DNA from: Viridibacterium silvisoli | GTDB taxonomy: Bacteria > Pseudomonadota > Gammaproteobacteria > Burkholderiales > Rhodocyclaceae | DNA length: 64,000 nucleotides | Direction: 5' to 3' | NCBI RefSeq assembly: GCF_036017035.1 | Contig: NZ_JAYXHS010000001.1 | Coordinates: forward strand, 1,240,001-1,304,000 | Part shown: positions 43,358 to 51,539 of the stretch, in pieces | Numbering within the stretch: position 1 is the first letter of the stretch | Layout of the letters: the number at the start of each line of letters is the position of its first letter | The notes under the pieces: model-generated | What the model saw: only the letters and a program-made list of their open reading frames with translations | Database searches by the model: none | What the model was told of the DNA's origin: nothing | Translations under genes and position numbers: made by a program

Positions 43358-44535
43358 GTCGCCGGCAGGCCTTTCCCTTGCAGGTGCGTGGTTGGCGCCG
43401 CATGGCGCTGCATTTGCCTGATCAGGGCCGCCGAAAACATGACGAGCAGGACTTCCGTCGCGTCCGGCGTGCGATCCGCGAGCCAGGTCTGTGCCCACTC
43501 CATGGCGAACGCCCATACCGACAAGGCGAGGGTTACGCCGACAAGGCGAGCGCCTTGTTGGGTGAGGAACCACAGGATGCCCGTGTACTGGAACAGGGAC
43601 AGGAACAGGCTATCCATGTTCGTGAGCATGTTGCCCCCCAGGCGTGCTGCGAAGGGAATCCATTGCATGGCTACCTGCTCCTCGCGAAGCTGTAGCGGAA
43701 AAATCTCATTGCAGGTGAACGCAGCCAACAGCAGCAAGGCGAGTACGAGATGCCTGTTGTTCTCGTGCATGCGCTGTGTAAGGCGGGTCAGCAACGCGCC
43801 ACAGGGAATCGCCAGGAAAGTCGCCCAGTGCCAGGCATGGGTTGCCACCAGAAGCTTGCCAAGCAGTGTGGCGCCAACGAGCATCGCAAGATTACGCCAG
43901 AGGCGATCCTCTCTTGATGCAATCAGCATTAGTTCGGCGCACGTCGCAAGCCCGCATGAAAGTGCGAATGCGCGGGCCACAACCACATCTTCGGGATGCA
44001 GCAGTGGTTTAAGCGCGTCTTTCAGGCGTTGCACGTCCAGCGACGGGACGAAGGGGGCAAGCTCAGAGCCTAGCCAGAGCGCCAGTATTGTCAATGCGAT
44101 TGCGCGCGAAGCATTGTGCGTGACACGTGGCATTGCCCGTTGCCATCGGCGCAAGAGATATGCGCCCGCTACGCCTGACATCCAGCCAGCGCTGTTCCAG
44201 ACCACATCCGACAGCAATGGGTCACGGCCTGCAAAGTAGTACTGCCCCACCTGTATGGCGTAGGCATAGAAAACAATGAGAGCCGTCAGTGCTGCAACGA
44301 CACTCAAGCGTAATTTACCGTCGATCAGTCGAGCGCTGAGTCCGATGGGAATGAAGAGGACGACGTTGCCGATGACGTCTGCAAACGACGTCCAGACAAG
44401 CTTTTCGCGTAGTAATGCCAGCCATGGATCGGGAGGGGCCAGTGCGGTAGCGTAATCGAACGGGTAGAACGATCCGTAAGCGATCGCTATGACGAGGATC
44501 AGCGGTAGCCAGCCGCGGCGTAGCCACTGGGTCAC
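43345..44535 (-). CDS. VanZ-like integral membrane protein
   Basis: 396 residues from a GTG, with about ten hydrophobic segments. The VanZ-like signature is FADVIGNVVLFIPIGLSARL near the N-terminus (residues about 51-70) and DVVWNSAGWMSGVAGAYLLR. It is longer than single VanZ domains because a second set of helices (about 230-375) follows, ending in a similar VWAFAMEWAQTWLADRTPD. That C-terminal part looks like a second VanZ unit. Function is unknown; teicoplanin resistance should not be inferred in a Gram-negative. Confidence 0.75.
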   Translation of the reverse strand: MTQWLRRGWLPLILVIAIAYGSFYPFDYATALAPPDPWLALLREKLVWTSFADVIGNVVLFIPIGLSARLIDGKLRLSVVAALTALIVFYAYAIQVGQYYFAGRDPLLSDVVWNSAGWMSGVAGAYLLRRWQRAMPRVTHNASRAIALTILALWLGSELAPFVPSLDVQRLKDALKPLLHPEDVVVARAFALSCGLATCAELMLIASREDRLWRNLAMLVGATLLGKLLVATHAWHWATFLAIPCGALLTRLTQRMHENNRHLVLALLLLAAFTCNEIFPLQLREEQVAMQWIPFAARLGGNMLTNMDSLFLSLFQYTGILWFLTQQGARLVGVTLALSVWAFAMEWAQTWLADRTPDATEVLLVMFSAALIRQMQRHAAPTTHLQGKGLPATQKP

Positions 44536-44610
44536 GGCGTTTCGAGCGCGTGGAGGCTACGATGGGAATTGCGCATGGCCGACGTTGAAGCGTGCGTGGT
44601 TACACGTGGT

Positions 44611-45027
44611 TCAACGCACGCCTTCGACGACCCGTACCTGGTCTACGAAGTAACGCGTGTCGCCAAAGCAGCTTGTCGGCAGGCCGATGCGCTGATCGTA
44701 GTGAACCGTCACCCGTTTCCCCATCTCGGCGTTGATTTGCGCTGCAACGGCTTCGTCATGCACGGTGAAGTGGAATATCTCCGCGAGCTGACCTGGCAGA
44801 TTGACCAGGGCGAGATCGCCCTCCCAGGTCTTGCAGATCCAGCCTTTGCGAGAGAACTTCTGGACGTAGCCCGCACGCTCGCCATCCGAGTAACTCCAGT
44901 TCAGCACGATGGCGAAATATGCGGCCACGAGCAGCGCGAGGATGAGGGCGCCGATGATGATCGGCAGTGCTTTGCCGCGTTGCCGTGAAGCCCGGCTGAT
45001 GGTTTGCGATGGCGTCTGGCTATGCAT
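44611..45027 (-). CDS. Conserved membrane-anchored hypothetical protein
   Basis: 138 residues. One membrane helix near the N-terminus (residues about 20-44, ALPIIIGALILALLVAAYFAI) is followed by a small periplasmic domain. Its motifs are YVQKFSRKGWICKTWEGDLAL and VTVHYDQRIGLPTSCFGDTRYFV, with two Cys that could pair. Similar small proteins are common in betaproteobacteria and are sometimes misnamed 6-phosphogluconate dehydrogenase. Function is unknown. Confidence 0.72.
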   Translation of the reverse strand: MHSQTPSQTISRASRQRGKALPIIIGALILALLVAAYFAIVLNWSYSDGERAGYVQKFSRKGWICKTWEGDLALVNLPGQLAEIFHFTVHDEAVAAQINAEMGKRVTVHYDQRIGLPTSCFGDTRYFVDQVRVVEGVR

Positions 45028-45110
45028 GTTGGCCTCTGTGGCGAGATATCTGTTGGGCGCAGTGTAACTGCGAATGCGTGCAACATCGTGACAGCAGGGC
45101 AGGGCTGTTG

Positions 45111-46613
45111 TCAGCGTTCCGGCAGCCCGCGGCGATACTGCACGGCCTCGGCGATCTGTGCGCGGCCGATGACTTCCTGGCCGGCAAGGTCGGCGATCGT
45201 GCGCGCTACCTTGAGCGTACGGTGGTAAGCGCGTGCCGACAGGCCGAGCTTGTCGATGGCTTGTCTGAGCAATTGTTTCGCTCCGTCGTCGGCCACGCAG
45301 TTCTCCTCTATGCCTTCGGCATCGAGGTGAGCGTTGAGTTTGCCTTGCCGCGCCAGCTGGCGTTCATGGGCCGCGATGACGCGGGCGCGCACCACGTCGC
45401 TCGACTCGCCTCCGGGCGCCGCTTGTAGCGCGGCTGCGTCGACGGTGGCGACCTCCAGCGTCAGGTCGATGCGATCGAGCAGCGGGCCGGAGAGTTTTCC
45501 GCGATAGCGCGCAATCTGGTCTGGTGTGCAGCGGCAGAGCTTCTGCGGTGGCACAGAGCCCTGTCTGCCGCAGGGGCAAGGATTCATGGCAGCCACGAAC
45601 TGGAAGCGCGCGGGGAAATCCACGCGCTGTGCGGCGCGCGAGATGGTGACGCGTCCTGTTTCCAGTGGTTCGCGCAGCGCTTCGAGTACACGGCGCTCGA
45701 ACTCCGGGAGTTCGTCCAGAAAAAGCACACCGTGGTGCGCCAGCGAAATCTCGCCGGGCCGCGGGTTCATGCCACCGCCTACGAGGGCGGCCGTGCTTGC
45801 CGAGTGATGGGGCGAGCGGAAGGGGCGCACGCGCCAGCGAGCGGGGTCGAAGCGATTCTCGAGCGATTGCAGGGCGGCTGCTTCAAGCGCGTCCATTTCG
45901 GACAGGCCTGGCAAAAGGCCCGGCAAGCGGCTGGCCAGCATGGATTTGCCTGTTCCCGGGGGACCATACAGCAATAAAGAATGTAGTCCGGCGGCGGCGA
46001 CTTCGAGCATGCGCTTGGCCTGTTGCTGACCTTTTACATCGGCCAGGTCCGGGTAGCTCGGCTCATGCATCAGCGGCTCGCCGATGTAGGGCTGGATCAG
46101 CGAGTGGCCGTTGAAATGCGCTGCGACCTCCAGCAGGGTGCGTGCCGGCAGGACCTGCACGTCCTTTACCAATGCGGCTTCGGCCGCGTTCTCGACTGGC
46201 AGGATCAGCGTGCGGCCAGCGCGTGCTGCGCACCAGGCCATGGCCAAGGCTCCACGGACCGGGCGCAGCTCGCCGTTGAGCGACAGTTCGCCGGCCATCT
46301 CATATTGATCGAGCTCGGCCGTGCGGATCTGTCCGCTGGCGGCGAGGATGCCCAAGGCGATAGGCAGGTCGAAGCGGCCGCTCTCCTTGGGGAGGTCAGC
46401 CGGGGCCAGATTGACCGTGATGCGTTTATTGGGGAAGTCGAACTGGCTGGTGGCCAGCGCTGCACGGACACGGTCACGCGCTTCCTTTACCTCTGTATCG
46501 GGCAAGCCGACCAGCGAGACGCCGGGCAGCCCGTTGCCGAGATGGACTTCGACCGTGACTTGCGGGGCGTCCATGCCGGCCAGGGCGCGGCTCTTGATCA
46601 GGGCGAGTGACAT
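45111..46613 (-). CDS. comM: Mg-chelatase-like AAA ATPase ComM/YifB
   Basis: 500 residues. ComM is a branch-migration helicase used in natural transformation. An N-terminal Lon-like domain (LPGVSLVGLPDTEVKEARDRV) is followed by the AAA+ core: Walker A GPPGTGKS, Walker B VLFLDELPEF, and the Cys-rich insertion NPCPCGRQGS. The C-terminal segment SARAYHRTLKVARTIADLAG is conserved. The ATG at 46613 (MSLALIKSRALAG) is the canonical start. It lies next to ubiK, as in other betaproteobacteria. Confidence 0.94.
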   Translation of the reverse strand: MSLALIKSRALAGMDAPQVTVEVHLGNGLPGVSLVGLPDTEVKEARDRVRAALATSQFDFPNKRITVNLAPADLPKESGRFDLPIALGILAASGQIRTAELDQYEMAGELSLNGELRPVRGALAMAWCAARAGRTLILPVENAAEAALVKDVQVLPARTLLEVAAHFNGHSLIQPYIGEPLMHEPSYPDLADVKGQQQAKRMLEVAAAGLHSLLLYGPPGTGKSMLASRLPGLLPGLSEMDALEAAALQSLENRFDPARWRVRPFRSPHHSASTAALVGGGMNPRPGEISLAHHGVLFLDELPEFERRVLEALREPLETGRVTISRAAQRVDFPARFQFVAAMNPCPCGRQGSVPPQKLCRCTPDQIARYRGKLSGPLLDRIDLTLEVATVDAAALQAAPGGESSDVVRARVIAAHERQLARQGKLNAHLDAEGIEENCVADDGAKQLLRQAIDKLGLSARAYHRTLKVARTIADLAGQEVIGRAQIAEAVQYRRGLPER

Positions 46614-46691
46614 GCGCCGCAGTCTAGCAGCGCACCACAATGCGCCCGCCCGGTTCGCCCTTCAGGGCGAGGGGGCGGACTGACAGGGGTT

Positions 46692-46928
46692 TCAGGCCTT
46701 GCGCGCTTCCAGTTCGGCAACGCGTGCTTCGAGCTGGGCAAGGCGTTCGCGGGTACGCGTGAGTACCTCGCGCTGCACTTCGAACTCCTCGCGGGTGACC
46801 AGATCGAGGCGCGAAAAGACGCCTGCAAAGACTGCCTTGGCATTCTTTTCGATGTCCTTGGCCGGGCTGCTGGCCAGCATTTCGGAGAACTTTGCGCCCA
46901 GTTCGTCGAGCATTTTCGTGTTGATCAT
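46692..46928 (-). CDS. ubiK: Ubiquinone biosynthesis accessory factor UbiK (BMFP family)
   Basis: 78 residues. Small coiled-coil protein that helps the Ubi complex assemble. The N-terminus MINTKMLDELGAKFSEML, the segment VFSRLDLVTREEFEVQREVL and the C-terminal coiled coil LAQLEARVAELEA match the BMFP/YqiC family. The ATG at 46928 is preferred because GAGAGG ends nine bases upstream; the ATG at 46937 directly follows that site. Confidence 0.92.
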   Translation of the reverse strand: MINTKMLDELGAKFSEMLASSPAKDIEKNAKAVFAGVFSRLDLVTREEFEVQREVLTRTRERLAQLEARVAELEARKA

Positions 46929-46979
46929 CTTGTACATCCTCTCGTTCGCTAGGGGTAGAAATCGCGTCAATCCAATTTA

Positions 46980-47072
46980 GCACAGCATGGTGCATGCCCT
47001 TCTGCGCGTGCCCTGCGTTGATGCACCACAAACGTGCGGCGTCATGGTGCGCAGCGCATTACTGATGCACCA
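46980..47072 (+). promoter_or_regulatory. Cluster of NtrC-like sites upstream of porin-glnK-amtB
   Basis: TGCACCACAAACGTGCGG (47022-47039) contains GCAC-N7-GTGC, the spacing of the known NtrC consensus TGCACC-N5-GGTGCA. Single half-sites TGGTGCA (46988-46994), TGGTGCG (47045-47051) and TGCACCA (47066-47072) surround it. The cluster is about 65-165 bases upstream of the sigma-54 promoter, a normal enhancer position. Confidence 0.6.
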
Positions 47073-47133
47073 TCTTCGCCCCGGTCTGGGTGAAACCCTT
47101 GTCGGACGGGGTCTGGCGCGGTGCCACAATCTT

Positions 47134-47150
47134 TGGCACGAATCCCGCTT
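47134..47150 (+). promoter_or_regulatory. Sigma-54 promoter of porin-glnK-amtB
   Basis: TGGCACGAATCCCGCTT has GG at 47135-47136 and GC at 47147-47148 with ten bases between. The -24 part TGGCACG matches the consensus exactly; the -12 part is CGC rather than TGC. It lies 46 bases before the porin ATG. Confidence 0.75.
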
Positions 47151-47195
47151 AGAGGCCCTTGCCTTTTTTGTTTCCCAATCCGAGGAGCCCACAAC

Positions 47196-47939
47196 ATGCG
47201 TTTGTCCCTGATCGCCGCAGTCCTGCTGTCCGTACTCAACATCGCTCCGGCCTTGGCCGAAGATGCACCGTCGCCCCTGACTGGCAACATCACGCTGACC
47301 AGCGAGTACCTGTATCGCGGTATCGCCCAATCGAACAACCGTCCTGCCTTGCAAGGCGGTTTCGACTATGCCCTGCCACTGGGTTTCTACATCGGCAACT
47401 GGAACTCCAGCATTTCCTGGATCGGTGACGCCGGCCTTGGCGCCAGTGCCAGCCTGGAAATGGACTTCTACGGTGGTTACAAGAAGAGCTTCGGCGACTT
47501 CACGTTCGACGTCGGCGCTCTGTACTACTACTACCCGGGCAACTACACGGCAGCCTGGAAGGATGTCTATGACAACCCCAGCACGCTCGAAGGTTACGTC
47601 TCGGTTGGCTACAAGTGGGTCTCCCTGAAGTACTCGTACGCCTTCCAGAACCTGTTCGGCCAGTACAACACCAAGGGTTCGGGCTACGGCGAAGCTAACG
47701 CCACGGTCGATGTCGGCGGCGGCTTCAGCGTTGTCGGCCACGCTGGTTACCAGCAAGTCAAGAACACCTACAACGGTGCTTACGCTGACTACCGCCTCGG
47801 CGTGACCAAGGATGTGGGCTTCGGCGTGGTGGGTCTGACCTACTCGACGACGACCGCGCATAACGGCTACTACTACAACACCGTCAATGATGCGACCGGC
47901 GGCGACCGCGTGGTCCTGAACTTCACCAAGACCTTCTAA
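47196..47939 (+). CDS. TorF-family putative porin (NlmA-like), nitrogen regulated
   Basis: 247 residues. Signal peptide MRLSLIAAVLLSVLNIAPALA, then an aromatic-rich beta-barrel that starts GNITLTSEYLYRGIAQSNNRPALQ and ends with the outer-membrane type C-terminal Phe (VVLNFTKTF). The family is TIGR02001/Gcw_chp. A GAGGAG ribosome site supports the ATG at 47196. It heads the glnK-amtB operon, as nlmA does in Herbaspirillum seropedicae. It probably lets ammonium or another nitrogen source cross the outer membrane under limitation (inference). Confidence 0.88.
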   Translation: MRLSLIAAVLLSVLNIAPALAEDAPSPLTGNITLTSEYLYRGIAQSNNRPALQGGFDYALPLGFYIGNWNSSISWIGDAGLGASASLEMDFYGGYKKSFGDFTFDVGALYYYYPGNYTAAWKDVYDNPSTLEGYVSVGYKWVSLKYSYAFQNLFGQYNTKGSGYGEANATVDVGGGFSVVGHAGYQQVKNTYNGAYADYRLGVTKDVGFGVVGLTYSTTTAHNGYYYNTVNDATGGDRVVLNFTKTF

Positions 47940-47992
47940 ACCAGTAACGAGGCGCGGCTCCATTCCGGGGCTGCGTCAAAAAAGGAGCTGCC

Positions 47993-48331
47993 ATGAAATT
48001 TGTGACTGCAATCATCAAACCCTTCAAGCTCGATGAAGTGCGCGAAGCGCTCTCAGCCATCGGCGTTCAAGGGGTTACCGTAACCGAGGTCAAAGGCTTT
48101 GGTCGTCAAAAAGGCCATACCGAGCTGTATCGCGGCGCGGAGTACGTGGTGGACTTCCTGCCCAAGGTGAAGATCGAAGTGGCGATCGCTGATGACCTGC
48201 TCGACCAGGTTATCGAAGCCATCGAGAAGGCTGCCAACACCGGTAAGATCGGCGACGGCAAGATTTTCGTATTCGATCTGCAACAAGCCATCCGCATTCG
48301 TACCGGTGAAACCGGCTCGGACGCACTGTAA
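47993..48331 (+). CDS. glnK: Nitrogen regulatory protein P-II (GlnK)
   Basis: 112 residues. The T-loop GRQKGHTELYRGAEYVVDF carries Tyr51, the uridylylation site. The B- and C-loops are TGKIGDGKIFV and the C-terminal RIRTGETGSDAL. It binds ATP/ADP and 2-oxoglutarate and blocks AmtB when ammonium is high. Position directly before amtB identifies it as GlnK rather than GlnB. An AAAAAAGGAG ribosome site precedes the ATG. Confidence 0.96.
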   Translation: MKFVTAIIKPFKLDEVREALSAIGVQGVTVTEVKGFGRQKGHTELYRGAEYVVDFLPKVKIEVAIADDLLDQVIEAIEKAANTGKIGDGKIFVFDLQQAIRIRTGETGSDAL

Positions 48332-48351
48332 TCAATCAGGGAGTTCATAAA

Positions 48352-49863
48352 ATGAAAAAACTCTTCGCCATTGTGCTGACAGCCTGTGCTGTCACGCTGT
48401 CTGGCGGTGTCTTCGCCCAGGACGCGAGTGCGCCCGCCGCGGTAGCTGCTGATGCTGCGGCACCGGCTGCGCCTGCTGCTGCACCTGCTGCGACACCTGC
48501 CGCTGCTGAAGCAGCCGCACCCGCTGCCGCTGCACCCGTCCCGAACAAGGGCGATACGGCCTGGATGCTGACCAGCACCGCACTCGTGCTGCTGATGTCG
48601 GTGCCCGCGCTGGCACTTTTCTACGGCGGTCTGGTTCGCACCAAGAACATGCTGTCCGTGCTGATGCAGGTTTTCGTCGTCTTCTCGTTGATCGTCGTGC
48701 TGTGGTGTGTGTATGGCTATTCGCTGGCCTTCACCGAGGGCAACTCGATCATAGGGGGCTTCGACCGGTTGTTCCTCACTGGCTTGTTCAACGCGGCAGA
48801 TGGCTCCTTCTCCATGGGCGCTACCTTCAGCAAGGGCACGCCAATGTATGAGCTGGTGTTTGCAGCCTTCCAGGCAACCTTTGCAGGTATCACCTGCTGC
48901 CTGATCCTCGGCTCCATCGTTGAACGCGTGAAGTTCTCCGCCGTGCTGCTGTTCATGGTCATCTGGTTCACCTTCAGCTACCTGCCTGTCGCGCACATGG
49001 TCTGGTTCTGGATGGGTCCTGATGCCTACACCAGCCCTGCCGTGATCGACGCAATGAACGCCAAGGCAGGTCTGCTCTGGCAGTGGGGCGCGCTGGACTT
49101 CGCTGGCGGTACCGTGGTTCACATCAACGCCGGTGTTGCCGGTCTGGTGGGTGCCTATGTGCTCGGCAAGCGTATTGGTTTCGGCAAGGAATCGATGGCT
49201 CCGCACAGCCTGACGATGACCATGATCGGCGCCTCCATGCTGTGGTTCGGCTGGTTCGGTTTCAACGCAGGTTCCGCACTCGAAGCCAACGGCTCCGCAG
49301 CGCTGGCCTTCATGAACACCTTCCTGGCAACCGCTTGCGCCGTGCTGACCTGGACCTTCACTGAGTGGATGATCAAGGGCAAGCCTTCGCTGCTGGGTGC
49401 CGCTTCCGGCGCTGTGGCTGGTCTGGTTGCGATTACGCCTGCTGCAGGTAACGTCGGTATCGGCGGCGCCTTCATCATCGGCGCGCTGGTTGGCCCGCTG
49501 TGCGTGTGGGGCGTCAATGGCCTGAAGAAGATGCTCGGTGCAGACGATTCGCTCGACGTGTTCGGCGTGCATGCCCTGGGCGGTATCTTCGGCGCACTGG
49601 CAACCGGCGTTTTCAACTCGCCAAGCCTCGGCGGCCCAGGCTTCTACAACAACTGGGTTGAAATGAAGCCAGGCTACGGTTCGATCATCGACCAGGTCCT
49701 GATCCAGGCGAAGGCTGTGGGCCTGACGGTTGTGTGGACCACGGTCGTGGCCTACGTCGCCTTCAAGCTGGTCGACATGTTCGTCGGTCTGCGTGTTCCG
49801 GAAGATGAAGAACGCGAAGGTCTGGACATCTCCAGCCACGGTGAGTCCGCTTACCACTACTGA
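48352..49863 (+). CDS. amtB: Ammonium transporter AmtB
   Basis: 503 residues. A signal peptide (MKKLFAIVLTACAVTLSGGVFA) and an unusually long Ala/Pro linker (about 24-65) precede eleven membrane helices. Amt features are GDTAWMLTSTALVLLMSVPALALFYGGLV, AFQATFAGITCC, DFAGGTVVHINAGVAGLVG with the first pore His, and DVFGVHALGGIFGALATGVF with the second. Transport is gated by GlnK, encoded 20 bases upstream. A strong terminator follows. Confidence 0.96.
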   Translation: MKKLFAIVLTACAVTLSGGVFAQDASAPAAVAADAAAPAAPAAAPAATPAAAEAAAPAAAAPVPNKGDTAWMLTSTALVLLMSVPALALFYGGLVRTKNMLSVLMQVFVVFSLIVVLWCVYGYSLAFTEGNSIIGGFDRLFLTGLFNAADGSFSMGATFSKGTPMYELVFAAFQATFAGITCCLILGSIVERVKFSAVLLFMVIWFTFSYLPVAHMVWFWMGPDAYTSPAVIDAMNAKAGLLWQWGALDFAGGTVVHINAGVAGLVGAYVLGKRIGFGKESMAPHSLTMTMIGASMLWFGWFGFNAGSALEANGSAALAFMNTFLATACAVLTWTFTEWMIKGKPSLLGAASGAVAGLVAITPAAGNVGIGGAFIIGALVGPLCVWGVNGLKKMLGADDSLDVFGVHALGGIFGALATGVFNSPSLGGPGFYNNWVEMKPGYGSIIDQVLIQAKAVGLTVVWTTVVAYVAFKLVDMFVGLRVPEDEEREGLDISSHGESAYHY

Positions 49864-49901
49864 GTCCGTCTTTAGTTCCGCCTCCGGGCGGACCTATTCC
49901 G

Positions 49902-49926
49902 GGGCGCCCTGCGGGGCGCCCTTTTT
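49902..49926 (+). terminator. Intrinsic terminator after amtB
   Basis: GGGCGCC (49902-49908) pairs with GGCGCCC (49915-49921), followed by five T. A smaller hairpin TCCGCC-TCCG-GGCGGA (49877-49892) precedes it. Confidence 0.85.
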
Positions 49927-49936
49927 CATGGGTGTG

Positions 49937-49964
49937 TTGTCATGTGGCGTTCGCGCGGGATAAT
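49937..49964 (+). promoter_or_regulatory. Promoter of ilvA
   Basis: TTGTCA (49937-49942) and GATAAT (49959-49964) are each one mismatch from the sigma-70 consensus, with a 16-base spacer. They lie between the amtB terminator and the ilvA ATG at 50007. Confidence 0.6.
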
Positions 49965-50006
49965 CAGGCCTTCGCTTCGCCAGCCGCGCTTGTGCGCATT
50001 CACCAC

Positions 50007-51539
50007 ATGTCTTCCAGCCCCTCCGTTCCGTCCGACGACTATCTCGTCCGTATTCTCAACGCCCAGGTCTATGACGTCGCCGTCGAGACCGCGCTCGATT
50101 TCGCCGCCAATCTCTCCGGCCGCATCGGCAACCGCATCTACCTGAAGCGTGAAGATACGCAGCCGGTGTTCTCCTTCAAGCTGCGCGGTGCCTACAACAA
50201 GATGGCCAAGCTCAGCGCCGAGCAACTCGCGCGTGGCGTCATCTGCGCCTCGGCGGGCAACCATGCGCAAGGCGTCGCCCTGTCGGCGCAGAAAATGGGC
50301 GTGCGTGCCGTCATCGTCATGCCGACGACGACGCCCGACATCAAGGTGCATGCCGTGCGCGCATGTGGTGGCGAAGCCGTGCTGTTCGGCGAGTCCTACG
50401 ACGAGGCCTACGCCCACGCCCTGGAGCTCGAGGCAAAGCAAGGGCTCACCTTCGTCCACCCCTACGACGACCCGGATGTCATCGCCGGGCAGGGCACCAT
50501 CGGCATGGAGATCCTGCGTCAGCACGAAGCGCCGATCGACGCCGTGTTCTGCTGTGTTGGCGGCGGCGGACTACTCGCTGGCGTGGCGGCCTATATCCGC
50601 AAGGTGCGCCCCGGCGTGAAGCTCATCGGTGTCGAAGCGATCGATGCGAACGCCATGGCACAGTCACTCGCCAAAGGCGAGCGCGTGCGCTTGCCGCATG
50701 TCGGCCTGTTCGCCGATGGCGCCGCCGTGAAGTACGTGGGCGAGGAGACCTTCCGCCTGTGCCAGAAGTATGTCGACGAAATCATCTGCGTCGACAACGA
50801 TGCCATCTGCGCCGCCATCAAGGACGTGTTCGAAGACACGCGCTCCATCCTTGAGCCCGCTGGTGCGCTGGCGCTGGCCGGCGCGAAAGCATGGGCTGCG
50901 CGCGAGGGCGTGCAGGGCAAGACGCTGATCGCCGTGGCCAGCGGCGCCAATATGAATTTCGATCGCCTGCGTTTTGTTGCCGAACGTGCCGAAACGGGTG
51001 AGCAACGTGAAGCCGTGCTGGCCGTCAGCATCCCCGAGCAACCGGGCAGCTTCAAGCGCTTCTGCTCGCAACTGGGTGGTCGCAACATCACCGAGTTCAA
51101 CTACCGCTTTGCAGACGAGAAGCAGGCGCACATCTTTGTCGGCGTCGCCATCCGCCAGCGGGCAGATGCGACCTTGCTGGTCGAACAACTGGCTGCACAG
51201 GGCCTGCCTGCGCTTGACTTGACCGACGATGAAATGGCCAAGTCGCACATCCGCTACATGGTGGGCGGGCGCGCGCCGACAGCCGACAACGAACAGATCT
51301 ACCGCTTCATGTTCCCGGAACGTCCCGGCGCGCTGCTCAAGTTCCTCGAGAACCTGCATTCCAACTGGAACATCAGCCTGTTCCACTACCGCAATCATGG
51401 TTCCGATTTCGGCCGCGTGCTGGTCGGCATGCAGGTGCCGCCGGAAGAGCGCTGCGAGTTCGAAAGCTTCCTGCAGCGCGTCGGTTACGACTGCGTCGAA
51501 GAAACCAATAACCCGGCCTATCGACTATTCCTGGGTTAG
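50007..51539 (+). CDS. ilvA: Threonine ammonia-lyase, biosynthetic
   Basis: 510 residues. PLP enzyme converting threonine to 2-oxobutyrate, the first step of isoleucine synthesis. The catalytic Lys58 lies in PVFSFKLRGAYNKM; the phosphate loop is CVGGGGLLAG; SAGNHAQGVA is also conserved. Two C-terminal ACT-like regulatory domains (EQPGSFKRFCSQLGGRNITEF and ERPGALLKFLENLHSNWNISL) mark the biosynthetic, isoleucine-inhibited form. The ATG at 50007 is preferred. Its end overlaps the convergent DedA-rhodanese gene by 15 bases. Confidence 0.96.
   Translation: MSSSPSVPSDDYLVRILNAQVYDVAVETALDFAANLSGRIGNRIYLKREDTQPVFSFKLRGAYNKMAKLSAEQLARGVICASAGNHAQGVALSAQKMGVRAVIVMPTTTPDIKVHAVRACGGEAVLFGESYDEAYAHALELEAKQGLTFVHPYDDPDVIAGQGTIGMEILRQHEAPIDAVFCCVGGGGLLAGVAAYIRKVRPGVKLIGVEAIDANAMAQSLAKGERVRLPHVGLFADGAAVKYVGEETFRLCQKYVDEIICVDNDAICAAIKDVFEDTRSILEPAGALALAGAKAWAAREGVQGKTLIAVASGANMNFDRLRFVAERAETGEQREAVLAVSIPEQPGSFKRFCSQLGGRNITEFNYRFADEKQAHIFVGVAIRQRADATLLVEQLAAQGLPALDLTDDEMAKSHIRYMVGGRAPTADNEQIYRFMFPERPGALLKFLENLHSNWNISLFHYRNHGSDFGRVLVGMQVPPEERCEFESFLQRVGYDCVEETNNPAYRLFLG

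Noticed and set aside
43345..44535. Teicoplanin/vancomycin resistance gene from the VanZ resemblance
   Set aside because: VanZ-like membrane domains are widespread in bacteria without glycopeptide resistance and the other van genes are absent.
46980..46994. Second full NtrC site at GCAC...GTGC
   Set aside because: The half-sites are separated by six instead of seven bases, so only the site at 47022-47039 is counted as complete.
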